In this document: one piece after another, positions 36,395-45,044 of the stretch | How the letters are laid out: the number at the start of each line of letters is the position of its first letter | Numbering within the stretch: position 1 is the first letter of the stretch | DNA from: Rothia mucilaginosa | GTDB taxonomy: Bacteria > Actinomycetota > Actinomycetes > Actinomycetales > Micrococcaceae | Direction: 5' to 3' | Assembly: GCF_001061665.1 (NCBI RefSeq) | Contig: NZ_JVSP01000003.1 | Coordinates: 20,252-84,251 of the forward strand | Length of the DNA stretch: 64,000 bases | Notes under the pieces: generated by a model | The model's database searches: none | What the model saw: the letters and a program-made list of their open reading frames with translations, nothing else | What the model was told of the DNA's origin: nothing | Position numbers and translations under genes: made by a program

Positions 36395-38056
36395 ATGAGC
36401 GCCTACACGCCCGGTGATTCCGGCTCCCACGATGCCGAGCCCACCCGTCGCCTCCGCACCGGTGACACCCGTGATGGCCGCACCGGCCTAGGGCGCATAG
36501 CCTCGATGAAGCACCTCTACATTCGCTTCCGCGCGGCTTGGCGGAGCATGAAGAACCCCGACGCCTCCCCCGAGGAAATGGGGTACGTGCCGCACCTGCG
36601 TTCGCGCCTCATCGCGATCCTGGTGATGGCGCTCGGCGTGGCCTGCCTCATCATTGGTCTGTCAACCTACGTCACCCTGCAGAACTCCCTCTATCAGCAG
36701 GCTGAAAGCAACCTTAAGGAAACCAGTCACCGCGTGGTGCAGCCCACCTCGCGCAATGGTAAGCAGGAAGAAGTGGACTGCGACGATCTGAAGAAGGATA
36801 AGTCCATCTTCGCGCCCGGTCAGGCCTCGGGAACCCTCATCACCTGTGTGGACTCCGAGGGGTCGGTCGAGATCGCCAGCAAGCTGGGCAGTGACGGTAC
36901 CATTCAGAGCCTCTCCGCCAACGACCAGGTAACTCTCGGAACCCTGGCCCTGAACTCCACTAAGAGCGAAGAGCGTGAGGTCAAGCTGGAGGCGGGCACC
37001 TACCTCATTCGGATCACCCCGAAGGCAAGCAGCGATTCCGACGCGCAGGTGGTTGGCATCCCCCTCCATAACGTGCAACAGACCCTCACCATCTTTGTGA
37101 TCGTCGTGTCCATCGGGTCAATCGCCGTGATGGTGGGTGCGGGCGTAGCCGGATCCTACATTATTCGCCGCACCATGAAGCCGCTCGAGCGCGTCTCCGC
37201 GGTGGCGACGGATGTGGCGCACCTGGATCTTGAGGAACACACGATTTCATCGGCCGTGCGCGTGGAGCCCCGCGATTCTGACCCTCGCACCGAGGTCGGC
37301 GCGGTGGGCTACGCCCTCAACCAGCTGTTGGATAACGTGAACTCGGCGCTGGAGGTGCGCGAGAGAACCGAACATCAGATTCGCGCCTTCATTGCGGACG
37401 CCTCGCACGAGCTCCGCACGCCGCTGGCGGCCATTAAGGGATACTCCGACATGCTGCGCTGGACCGAACCGCTCAGCGACTCCGGGCAGTCCTCGCTCGC
37501 CCGCATCGACTCGCAGACCGAGCGCATGTCTCGCCTCGTGGAGGACCTGCTGACCCTCGCGCGCCTGGACGAGGGGCGCGAACCCAAGCTGGAAACCGTG
37601 GACCTGACGGAATTGCTCGTCGAATGTACCTCGGATATGCAGGCGGCCGCCCGCACCCACGTGTGGCACCTGGATGTGCCCCATGAGCCCGTCGAGGTGG
37701 TTGCGGACCGCTCCCAGATGCAGCGCGTCATCCTGAATTTGCTCTCGAACGCGCGCAAGCACACGGATGAGGGAACGCGTGTGATTGCGGGACTTTCTGT
37801 GGACCACACCCGCCGTGAGGCGGTGATTTCGGTGGTTGATAACGGCCCGGGTATTGCCCCGGACTTCCTGCCGAAAATTTTTGACCGCTTTACGCGTGCG
37901 GATAAGGCACGCTCCGGCTCGGATGGTACGACCGGTCTGGGGTTGGCTATCGTGCAGGCTATTGTGCAGGCGCATGGCGGCTCAATTCAGGTGCAGAGCC
38001 AGCCCGGACACACCGTCTTTACGGTGCGACTGCCGCTGGAATCCGTCGAATCGTAG
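36395..38056 (+). CDS. Two-component sensor histidine kinase
   Basis: A 553-residue membrane kinase. A 70-residue cytoplasmic N-terminus is followed by a membrane helix (about 75-95), an extracellular sensor (about 96-230) containing two cysteines (VDCDD, ITCVD) and a second helix (about 233-258). HAMP, HisKA with His338 in ASHELRTPLAA, and HATPase_c (NLLSNARKHT, DNGPGI, TGLGLAIVQ) follow. It phosphorylates the preceding regulator. The stimulus is unknown; the Cys pair could form a redox-sensitive disulfide. The ATG at 36395 after GAAAGG was chosen. Confidence 0.93.
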   Translation: MSAYTPGDSGSHDAEPTRRLRTGDTRDGRTGLGRIASMKHLYIRFRAAWRSMKNPDASPEEMGYVPHLRSRLIAILVMALGVACLIIGLSTYVTLQNSLYQQAESNLKETSHRVVQPTSRNGKQEEVDCDDLKKDKSIFAPGQASGTLITCVDSEGSVEIASKLGSDGTIQSLSANDQVTLGTLALNSTKSEEREVKLEAGTYLIRITPKASSDSDAQVVGIPLHNVQQTLTIFVIVVSIGSIAVMVGAGVAGSYIIRRTMKPLERVSAVATDVAHLDLEEHTISSAVRVEPRDSDPRTEVGAVGYALNQLLDNVNSALEVRERTEHQIRAFIADASHELRTPLAAIKGYSDMLRWTEPLSDSGQSSLARIDSQTERMSRLVEDLLTLARLDEGREPKLETVDLTELLVECTSDMQAAARTHVWHLDVPHEPVEVVADRSQMQRVILNLLSNARKHTDEGTRVIAGLSVDHTRREAVISVVDNGPGIAPDFLPKIFDRFTRADKARSGSDGTTGLGLAIVQAIVQAHGGSIQVQSQPGHTVFTVRLPLESVES

Positions 38057-38172
38057 GGTGCGGCGGGGTCGGGATGGTAAATCTCGGCGGACAATCGCCA
38101 TGTAAAGTTTCAATCTACACCTGAGAGTTATTTCCTCCAGTGCAGATATGTGGTGAATCTAACCCGTTTATT

Positions 38173-38202
38173 ATTTGCTGGCAGTGCAAATTGCACGTAT
38201 TG
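38173..38202 (+). promoter_or_regulatory. TetR promoter with internal operator palindrome
   Basis: A TTGCTG -35 and TATTGT -10 are 17 bp apart; the -10 ends 6 bp before the ATG, giving a leaderless mRNA. The spacer carries the perfect inverted repeat GTGCAAATTGCAC (38184-38196), a probable autoregulatory operator. Confidence 0.7.
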
Positions 38203-38209
38203 TGAAACT

Positions 38210-38911
38210 ATGGCAAAACTCGTTGAATCCCCCGCAAACATTGCAGATAAGCGCTCTGCCCGCAAAGCGGAGAATCGCATCGCAATTGTCGAAGCTGCAG
38301 AATCCCTCATTCTTGAAGGCGGCTACGGCGCGCTGAACGCCGAAGCGCTCGCCGAACGCGCCGGCGTCTCCCGCCGCACCATCTTTAACCATTTCGCGTC
38401 CGTCGACGACGTGTTGGTTACCCGCCTGAACCAGTACTTCAACCGCATCTTTGAAGAGAGCGACTTCACCGTCTCCGGACAGAACCCCAGCATGGAGACC
38501 GAGATGCTCTCCATCGCCCACAACGTTTTCATGAGCAGCACCCTGGAGGAGTACATCGCTCCCTTCGCCCAGCTGCTCTACGCGCTCGAGATGGACAGCC
38601 CCGCAAAGTTCGAGGAGTACTCCCACGTCATCCTAGAACGCACCTACGACATCTTCCTGGAGAAGTACCTCGAGGCCTACCCCGACCTGCCCTACCTGCG
38701 CGTCGCCGTGTTCGCCTCGAACCTCTCCGAAACCATCGGTGAGGGCGTGTACTACTACCTCACCCGCGCTGAAGAAGTGACGGCCAAGGTCGCGGCAGAA
38801 GCACCCGAAGGCACCCACCCTGAAACGCTCGCTATCGAAGCGATGCGCCAGTGCGTTCTCGAGGCCCTCGACTACCTGGGTCGCCTGGTCCAGGGCGAAT
38901 TTGCAGCCTAA
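38210..38911 (+). CDS. TetR-family regulator of the adjacent MMPL exporter
   Basis: A 233-residue regulator with helix-turn-helix GALNAEALAERAGVSRRTIF (about 40-60) and a helical effector domain. The ATG at 38210 lies directly after a promoter. An in-frame extension to 38150 would run through the -35/-10 elements and was rejected. The MMPL transporter gene follows in the same direction, so TetR control of efflux is the likely arrangement. The ligand is unknown. Confidence 0.9.
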   Translation: MAKLVESPANIADKRSARKAENRIAIVEAAESLILEGGYGALNAEALAERAGVSRRTIFNHFASVDDVLVTRLNQYFNRIFEESDFTVSGQNPSMETEMLSIAHNVFMSSTLEEYIAPFAQLLYALEMDSPAKFEEYSHVILERTYDIFLEKYLEAYPDLPYLRVAVFASNLSETIGEGVYYYLTRAEEVTAKVAAEAPEGTHPETLAIEAMRQCVLEALDYLGRLVQGEFAA

Positions 38912-39121
38912 AAACGTAAAACACTAGTAGACGGATACTCCCGTTCCGGGGTCTTCCGACAGGTGGCCACACGGCACCTAACGGGGGCATCTGGAGCGGG
39001 AGTACGCGTCTGTTTTGTCTCTACAGCTGACCTGCCTGACGATGCATTCGCAAGACCTGGAAGTCGCACGCCGCGACCCGCTTATTCACCGATCCTTCTA
39101 CCCCACCTCAAGGAATTCATC

Positions 39122-41908
39122 ATGGCAACATGGCTTTATCGCATCGGCAACTTCGCCACCCGCCGAGCGTGGGCCGTTATCCTCACTTGGACGCTTGTCA
39201 TCGCGGGTGTAGCCGGCGCCTACACCGCGTTCCACGGCAAGCTCAGTAACACCTTCACCATGCCCGGAACGCAGACCCAGCAGCTCTCCGATGAGCTCGC
39301 CCAGCGCTTCCCGAGTGCCAACCGCGGCTCCGGGCAGATCATCCTCACTACGGGCGACGGCACCGCCCTCACCGAGGAGCAGAAGCAGGCGTTCTCCACC
39401 GCGCTGAACAAGCTCACCGGCGAGGTTTCTTCCGTGGATGCGGTCACCGACCCGTTCACTACCACCTCCAAGCTTGCCGAGGCAAAAACCCAGCTCGACG
39501 AGGCACACGCCAAGATTGACGCCGCCCCCGCCCAAATTGAGGACGGTAAAAAGCAGCTGAGTGGCGCCGCATCCCAGATTGAAGAGGGCACCAAGCAGAT
39601 TGCCGAGAACGAAAAGAAGCTCGACGACTCGCAGGCGCAGATTACCTCGGGGCAGGATCAGCTAGCCTCCGCACAGAAGCAGCTGGACGATGCCCAGGCG
39701 CAGCTGAAGAACGGCTACGCTCAGGCTGAGGCGGCAGGCTCACCCGCCGAGATGATGGAACAGCTGAACGCTCAGCAGGCGCAGCTGACCGCGCAGCAGA
39801 ACGCCCTCAACCAGCAGCGTGAAACCCTGACTGAAAGCCAGAAGCAGGTCGATGCGGGTCGCTCGGAAATCGCCTCCAAAAAGGAGGAACTGGCCGAGGG
39901 CCAGAAGAAGCTGGACGAACAGCGCACTCAGTTGCAGAAGACCGAGAGCGAGCTGCCCGCCCAGCGTGAGCAGCTGGAGCGCCAGCAGAAGCTGTACGAC
40001 TTCGCCTCCGGCTACCGTATGGTCTCTGAGGATCAGTCCACGGCGATTGCGACTGTCTCGTTTAAGAAGAAGATTTACGAGGTGCCGTCCGCCGAATTGC
40101 AGAAGGTCATGTCCGACATTGAGTCGACGAACCTGCACGGGGCAACCGTCCACTTCGACGCGAACCTGAGCGAATCCGCGCTCGGCGGCGGCTCGCACAC
40201 CGGTGAGGTGGCGGGTATGGTCATCGCCTTCATCGTGCTCATGGTCATGCTCGGTACCCTCGTGGCGGCCGGCCTGCCGATTCTCATGTCTCTGGTGGGC
40301 GTGGTGGTGGGTGTGCTCGGCACGCTCTCCCTGTCCTCCATCATTCAGATGAGCTCCACTGCCTACACCCTGGGCCTGATGCTCGGCCTGGCGGTCGGCA
40401 TCGACTATTCCCTGTTCATCCTGAACCGCTACCGCACGAACCTGCTGGAGGGCATGCCGAAGAACCAGGCGATTGCCCTGGCGAACGGAACGAGCGGTAA
40501 CGCCGTGATTTTTGCGGCGACCACCGTGATTATTGCGCTGGTGGCGCTGAACGTGACCGGTATTCCCTTCCTGGGCGTGATGGGTAACGCCGCCGCGTTC
40601 TGCGTGGTCGTTGCCGCCCTGATTGCGGTTACCCTTACCCCGGCGGTGCTGTCCCTGGCGGGTACCAAGGTCATGTCGAAGAAGCTGTGGGCTTCCATCG
40701 ATACCCCGCAGAAGATTGCGGAACGCCGTGCGCAGGATGCCGACCGCACCGAGAAGCCGAACGGCTGGTTGCGCCTCGTGCTGGCGCGTCCGCTACTGAC
40801 CCTGGTGGTGGGTACGCTGGCGCTGCTGGCGGTTGCCGCCCCTATGTCTCAGATGCGTCTGGGCCTGCCGGACGCCTCGAACTACCCCTCCGATAGCGCC
40901 GCGTATAAGTCGTACGCACTCATCAAGGACAAGTTCGGTGAGGGTATGAGCTCTCCGCTTGTTGCGGTTGCGCATACCCCCGCGAACATGAGCGAGGAGC
41001 AGGCGCAGATTGATATCGCCTCTGCGGTGAAGGAGCGCGGTGGTGCGAACGTGCAGGCTGTGGTTCCCGGCGGCATGACGGACGACCGCACCCTCATGAT
41101 TTTCCAGGTGATTCCTGCCCACAGTGCAAGCTCCGTGGAGACCGAAGAGCTTGTCCATGAGTTGCGCGCCGTGACCGTGCCGGTGCAGGGCTCCGAGGTG
41201 TCTCTCGGTGTTGCGGGCCAGACCAGCGGCAATATCGACGTCTCCGAGGTGCTCGCCCAGAAGCTACCCCTGTACCTGGGTGTGGTGATGGGCCTGTCCT
41301 TCCTGGTGCTGATCCTGGTGTTCCGCTCGATTCTGGTTCCGCTGGTTGCCTCGATGGGCTTCCTCTTCTCGGTGCTGGCAAGCTTCGGTGCCGTCGTGTC
41401 GATTTACCAGCTGGGCTTCATGAGTTCCCTCTTCGGGGTGGATCACCCGGGCCCGGTGCTGTCCTTCCTGCCGACCCTGCTCATCGGTATTCTCTTCGGC
41501 CTTGCCATGGATTACCAGATGTTCCTGGTGACCGGCATGCGTGAAGCATACGTGCACGGTAAGGACGCGGCGACCGCCATTGTGAGTGGCTATAACCACG
41601 CGGTGCGCGTGGTGGTGGCTGCCGCGATCATCATGATTTCGGTGTTTGGCGGCTTCATCTTCGCTGAATCGACCATGATTCGCCCGATGGGCTTCGGCCT
41701 GGCGTTCGGTGTGCTGGTGGATGCGTTCATCGTGCGCATGACGCTGACCCCGGCGATTATGGCTCTGCTGGGTGATAAGGCGTGGTGGATGCCGAAGTGG
41801 CTGGACCGCCTCACCCCGAATATGGACGTTGAGGGCGCCGCACTGAGTGAGAAGATTCAGCACGAGCGAGAGTCTGCCGGTGCAGGCTCGGACAACAAAC
41901 TCAGGTGA
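39122..41908 (+). CDS. MMPL/RND-type membrane exporter with long coiled-coil insert
   Basis: A 928-residue RND-superfamily (MMPL, YdfJ-like) transporter. Helix 1 (about 15-35) is followed by an extracytoplasmic region. Residues about 125-320 form a Gln/Glu/Lys/Ala-rich heptad array (many QLxxAxxQL units), a long coiled coil like that of YhgE/Pip proteins. A first sterol-sensing-like bundle (about 355-520), a second loop domain and a second bundle (about 690-890, with GILFGLAMDYQMFLV) follow. The ATG at 39122 follows AAGGAA. Preceded by a TetR gene; lipid or drug export is likely. Confidence 0.9.
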   Translation: MATWLYRIGNFATRRAWAVILTWTLVIAGVAGAYTAFHGKLSNTFTMPGTQTQQLSDELAQRFPSANRGSGQIILTTGDGTALTEEQKQAFSTALNKLTGEVSSVDAVTDPFTTTSKLAEAKTQLDEAHAKIDAAPAQIEDGKKQLSGAASQIEEGTKQIAENEKKLDDSQAQITSGQDQLASAQKQLDDAQAQLKNGYAQAEAAGSPAEMMEQLNAQQAQLTAQQNALNQQRETLTESQKQVDAGRSEIASKKEELAEGQKKLDEQRTQLQKTESELPAQREQLERQQKLYDFASGYRMVSEDQSTAIATVSFKKKIYEVPSAELQKVMSDIESTNLHGATVHFDANLSESALGGGSHTGEVAGMVIAFIVLMVMLGTLVAAGLPILMSLVGVVVGVLGTLSLSSIIQMSSTAYTLGLMLGLAVGIDYSLFILNRYRTNLLEGMPKNQAIALANGTSGNAVIFAATTVIIALVALNVTGIPFLGVMGNAAAFCVVVAALIAVTLTPAVLSLAGTKVMSKKLWASIDTPQKIAERRAQDADRTEKPNGWLRLVLARPLLTLVVGTLALLAVAAPMSQMRLGLPDASNYPSDSAAYKSYALIKDKFGEGMSSPLVAVAHTPANMSEEQAQIDIASAVKERGGANVQAVVPGGMTDDRTLMIFQVIPAHSASSVETEELVHELRAVTVPVQGSEVSLGVAGQTSGNIDVSEVLAQKLPLYLGVVMGLSFLVLILVFRSILVPLVASMGFLFSVLASFGAVVSIYQLGFMSSLFGVDHPGPVLSFLPTLLIGILFGLAMDYQMFLVTGMREAYVHGKDAATAIVSGYNHAVRVVVAAAIIMISVFGGFIFAESTMIRPMGFGLAFGVLVDAFIVRMTLTPAIMALLGDKAWWMPKWLDRLTPNMDVEGAALSEKIQHERESAGAGSDNKLR

Positions 41909-41982
41909 CAAGCTCGAGTAGCCGCTAAAGTATTAGTATGCGTTTACGCACCACGGCGCACACTGAAGACTAATACGACTCG

Positions 41983-42066
41983 AAAGGGCAGGTACACGGT
42001 GATGAGGAACCGCGCGAGTATCCGGCAGAGGATAGGGGTCGTTCTAAACCGTGTACCTGCCCCTTT
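41983..42066 (+). promoter_or_regulatory. Leader hairpin enclosing the fluC1 start
   Basis: GGGCAGGTACACGG (41986-41999) pairs perfectly with CCGTGTACCTGCCC (42049-42062); three A/T pairs extend the stem past one bulge. The start codon at 42002 lies in the 49-nt loop and the ribosome site is in the left arm, so translation could be gated. Confidence 0.6.
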
Positions 42067-42478
42067 TCTTGTCTTTTTGGGCGGCGGCCTGGGTGCACTG
42101 TGCCGCGTGCACACCCCAGGTGGCGTACTGGTGGCGAATCTTCTGGGCTCGTTCACCATGGGTTTGCTGACGGTTCTATGGAACGCGTACGCGGCGCGCG
42201 ATGGTGAGGATCGAATTCACTCCTTCCGCCTGCTCTTTGGTGCCGGAATGATGGGTGGCTACACGACCTATTCGTCTATCGCCGCGGTCATGGCGCAGAC
42301 GATTTTTCTGCCGTACACGGTGCACGGCGGGTACATGGTGCTGGCGATTCTGGTGCTGCTGGTGGGTGGCCTGGCGGCCGCGGCCTCCGGCATGCTTGTG
42401 GGCCGCATGCTGGCCGCGAGGCTGGTGCACGTCTTACCCAATGAGGAGCCTGGGACCGAAAACGAGGAGGGTCGCTAA
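42002..42478 (+). CDS. crcB: Fluoride channel subunit 1 (CrcB/Fluc)
   Basis: A 158-residue, four-helix Fluc protein exporting F- passively. GGGLGALCRVHTPGGVLVANLLGS is the split motif seen at about 29-52, and GMMGGYTTYSSI matches the GxxGGxTTFST fluoride-lining segment. The ATG at 42002 sits inside a leader hairpin. Its stop overlaps the second subunit's ATG by one base (TAATG). Paired small Fluc genes make heterodimeric channels in many Gram-positives. Confidence 0.93.
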   Translation: MRNRASIRQRIGVVLNRVPAPFLVFLGGGLGALCRVHTPGGVLVANLLGSFTMGLLTVLWNAYAARDGEDRIHSFRLLFGAGMMGGYTTYSSIAAVMAQTIFLPYTVHGGYMVLAILVLLVGGLAAAASGMLVGRMLAARLVHVLPNEEPGTENEEGR

Positions 42479-42930
42479 TGTTTTTCTCCCTGATGATTTT
42501 TATCTGCGGCGGTCTGGGAGCGATGACCCGCTTCTTCCTGGATAAGGCGATGTCTCCTCGCCTGCGCACGGAGTCCTCGATTATTAGCCCGGTGTTCGTC
42601 ATTAACCTGGTGGGTTCGTTCCTGTACGGCCTGCTGATTATGCCGGTTTCGAATCCGCGTGCGCTGGGCGTGCACTACAACGCTACGGATCAGGTGGCGT
42701 TCTGGTGCACGGTGATTACGACCGGCATGCTGGGTGGTTTTACGACCTTCTCGACCGCCATGGTAGAGGCGTTGACGGCTCGCTCCGAGGGGAAGACCGT
42801 CAAGTTCCTGATGCTGTGGCTGGTGCAGGTTTTGGGCGCCATGGTGGCCGCGATTGTGGGCGCCTGGCTGTTTAGCCTGATTTTTGGGCGCTATATCGCG
42901 CCGGTGTTCCCGCCGGATGTTCTGTACTGA
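42478..42930 (+). CDS. crcB: Fluoride channel subunit 2 (CrcB/Fluc)
   Basis: A 150-residue Fluc partner with CGGLGAMTRFFLDK near the N-terminus and TGMLGGFTTFSTAMVE in helix 3, the canonical signature with both Phe/Thr/Ser fluoride ligands. It overlaps subunit 1 by one base and forms the second half of a likely heterodimer in opposite topology. It begins with ATG at 42478. Confidence 0.94.
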   Translation: MFFSLMIFICGGLGAMTRFFLDKAMSPRLRTESSIISPVFVINLVGSFLYGLLIMPVSNPRALGVHYNATDQVAFWCTVITTGMLGGFTTFSTAMVEALTARSEGKTVKFLMLWLVQVLGAMVAAIVGAWLFSLIFGRYIAPVFPPDVLY

Positions 42931-43153
42931 TGCGCTGAGTCGTTAGACGGTTTAACGGTGAACGGCTACCGCACAGCTTTTTCACAGTTTTACTAAGGGT
43001 AACCCATAGAGCCGTCTTTTACACTGGTGGTGAACGATATGCGACGGGCACGAACGGAAGCCCGCTATATACCACCTAAAATATATGAATGAACAGATAT
43101 ATATGCGGGTGGAGTGCGTATATTTCAATCTCACGACACTAGGGATACACGGC

Positions 43154-43795
43154 ATGCAGGAACTACTGAATAAGCACATGATAGGCACCTTCGCCCTTGA
43201 AATTGCGATGCTCACAATCGCTCTGACCCTCATCGGGTTTGTGGCGATGCGCCTGCGCGCCAAGAAGACGGGACGAGCGCATCACGCAAAACAGTACGTG
43301 ATAACGGCCCTGTTCGCGCTGTTCCTATCCTCGATTCTTTCGCTGACGCTCACCCCAATCGGTAGCGCAAATAGCGTCACAAACCCCGAGCTGTACTACC
43401 CGCGCTTCTACGTGGGCTGGAGCTGGCAGCAGGCCTGGAACCTGACCGAAGGCATGGGTCTGCGCCGCTTCGCGACGACCGTGTACGCACAGCTCTTCTT
43501 CAACATCGCGATGTTCATTCCGCTGGGCTTCTTCACCGCGGGCTGCCTGCGCTGGGGACTACGCGCCACGGCTCTGAGCGGCTTCGCGCTGTCGACCTTC
43601 ATTGAGCTGAGCCAGCTGACCGGTAACTGGGGCCTGGCAGGCTTCACCTACCGCACCTTCGACGTGGACGATATCGTGAACAACACCACCGGTGCGGTCC
43701 TTGGCGCGGTCTGCGTCTGGACGGTGCGCGCAATTCGGAAGCACCGCGCGGCTAAGCGCGAGCGGGTACTGGAGATGGCATCCGCCTCGGCGTAG
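43154..43795 (+). CDS. VanZ-like membrane protein
   Basis: A 213-residue membrane protein with about five helices. The VanZ core shows FFNIAMFIPLGFF and later STFIELSQLTG followed by the RTFDVDDIVNNTTGAVLG stretch, which is diagnostic. The family includes VanZ (low-level teicoplanin resistance), but most members, probably this one, are uncharacterised envelope proteins. The ATG at 43154 with GGGA upstream was chosen; an alternative ATG at 43085 lies too close to a TAAAAT promoter element. A HEPN/MNT module follows. Confidence 0.85.
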   Translation: MQELLNKHMIGTFALEIAMLTIALTLIGFVAMRLRAKKTGRAHHAKQYVITALFALFLSSILSLTLTPIGSANSVTNPELYYPRFYVGWSWQQAWNLTEGMGLRRFATTVYAQLFFNIAMFIPLGFFTAGCLRWGLRATALSGFALSTFIELSQLTGNWGLAGFTYRTFDVDDIVNNTTGAVLGAVCVWTVRAIRKHRAAKRERVLEMASASA

Positions 43796-43816
43796 CAGAT
43801 TCTTGGATTGCCAGAC

Positions 43817-43856
43817 GTTTTCATAACATGATTGATATAATTCATGTTATGAAAAC
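43817..43856 (+). promoter_or_regulatory. Operator-promoter of the HEPN/MNT module
   Basis: Perfect 14-bp inverted repeat GTTTTCATAACATG / CATGTTATGAAAAC with a 12-bp spacer holding TATAAT (43836-43841). The -10 is 7 bp before the ATG at 43849, so the mRNA is leaderless and the repeat overlaps promoter and start. Confidence 0.8.
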
Positions 43857-44454
43857 ATCTGCTCCTAGCCTCCTTCCCATCTTGCGTAGTGACCTGCAGG
43901 GTGAAGTGATGGCATTGCTGTTCTCTCACCCTGAGCAGCAATACACGGTGTCACAGATTGCTGATGCGACACGTGCATCATTGCCGACTGTTTCCCGAGA
44001 AGTGAATCGTCTAAATCAATCTGGTCTGGTGACTGTCCAGAATGTTGGTAGGACCCGTATGGTGCAAGCCAAGGTTGATAATCCGGTGGGCCAGGCGATG
44101 CGTCAGTTGATTCTGGTAACTTATGGTCCTGTTCCGGTGCTCCGGGATACTTTGCAGGGTGTTTCCAATATTGAGGGTGCCGCTATTTATGGCTCGTGGG
44201 CTAGCCGTCGTTCTGGGGTGGCTGGGCACGTGCCGAACGATATTGATGTGCTGGTTGTGGGCTCCCCTTCACGGCAGAAGCTGTATGAGGCTATCGATGA
44301 TGCTGAGCAGAAGCTTGGGTATGAAGTAAACGTGAAGCGGCTATCTCCTGAGGCTTGGAACTCGCAGGATGGCTTCGTGCAGACTGTGCGGTCGCGTCCT
44401 ATGGAGGTTCTCTTTGGGCAGCTGGAGGTGAACGATGTCGACGCTGAAGCCTAA
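43849..44454 (+). CDS. HTH-nucleotidyltransferase (MNT) protein, putative antitoxin
   Basis: A 201-residue fusion. A winged-helix domain (about 15-78, with SQIADATRASLPTVSREVNR) precedes a minimal nucleotidyltransferase domain. The latter carries GSWASRRSG at 115-123 and metal-binding D131/D133 in NDIDVLVVG. In HEPN/MNT systems the MNT partner AMPylates and silences the HEPN toxin. Here the fused HTH probably represses the operon through the inverted repeat at 43817. Codon use (many T-ending codons) differs from neighbouring genes, suggesting transfer. It overlaps the HEPN gene by 20 bp. Confidence 0.82.
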   Translation: MKTSAPSLLPILRSDLQGEVMALLFSHPEQQYTVSQIADATRASLPTVSREVNRLNQSGLVTVQNVGRTRMVQAKVDNPVGQAMRQLILVTYGPVPVLRDTLQGVSNIEGAAIYGSWASRRSGVAGHVPNDIDVLVVGSPSRQKLYEAIDDAEQKLGYEVNVKRLSPEAWNSQDGFVQTVRSRPMEVLFGQLEVNDVDAEA

Positions 44455-44929
44455 CGCCCCGACTCCTGGTCCTTGGACTGTTGGCCGGGAGCGCATTCTT
44501 GAGCTGATTGATGCCGGTGAGTTGGAACGGGTCGCTGTAAATCGTGAGCATGCTCAAGGTCTGTTGTTGCGTGCTCGTCGGCATCTAAAGACAGCGCGTC
44601 GTCTGGTAGTTGATGATCCGGAAGGTGCCTATACGCTCCTCTATGATGCTTCGAGGTTGGCGATGACTGCCGCCTTGGCGGTGCAGGGGCTGCGTCCAAC
44701 TACTCGGGGAGGTCATATCGTGGTGGGTGATGCCTTGCGTGCTCAGCGAGGCCCTCATGATGTGGTGGGTAAGCTGTATTCTCGCTTGCGTCGAACTCGT
44801 CATGAGGTTGAGTATCCCGGTCTGGATTATGAGCCTATAGCTGTGGAGGAAGCTGAAGAGGCTTTGGAAGATGCAGAGTATATCGTTCAGGAGATGACTC
44901 TTTTTATTCCTAAGCTGGGACCTTTCTAG
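44435..44929 (+). CDS. HEPN-domain protein (SAV_6107-like), putative toxin
   Basis: A 164-residue, mostly helical protein. Helices HAQGLLLRARRHLKTARRLV and PEGAYTLLYDASRLAMTAAL are typical of SAV_6107-type HEPN domains. The RRTRHEVEYPG segment at 119-129 holds candidate catalytic Arg and His (R119/R120/R122, H123). HEPN toxins are usually metal-independent RNases. GGAGG precedes the ATG inside the upstream gene. A terminator carrying a second copy of the operator repeat follows. Toxin activity is inferred from pairing with the HTH-MNT gene. Confidence 0.8.
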   Translation: MSTLKPNAPTPGPWTVGRERILELIDAGELERVAVNREHAQGLLLRARRHLKTARRLVVDDPEGAYTLLYDASRLAMTAALAVQGLRPTTRGGHIVVGDALRAQRGPHDVVGKLYSRLRRTRHEVEYPGLDYEPIAVEEAEEALEDAEYIVQEMTLFIPKLGPF

Positions 44930-44984
44930 ACTGTATTTCTTTTCGGCACCCCTGAATGAACCTCCTTCCGTGAGGTAGACGCAA

Positions 44985-45044
44985 CGAACCCCTCATTTTC
45001 ATAACCTGACCGATATTGTGCAGGTTATGAAAATGAGGGGTTCG
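44985..45044 (+). terminator. Terminator containing the second copy of the module's inverted repeat
   Basis: Perfect 24-bp arms (44985-45008 and 45021-45044) with a 12-bp spacer, then GTTTTT. The inner arms ATTTTCATAACCTG / CAGGTTATGAAAAT copy the operator at 43817-43856, and the GATAT spacer core is shared. Confidence 0.85.

Noticed and set aside
41909-42066. Fluoride riboswitch (crcB motif) upstream of the fluoride channel genes
   Set aside because: GGTGATGAGG at 41998 faintly recalls the motif, but the pseudoknot partner (a CCTC-type element) and the TGAT segment are not found, and the element would overlap the coding start.
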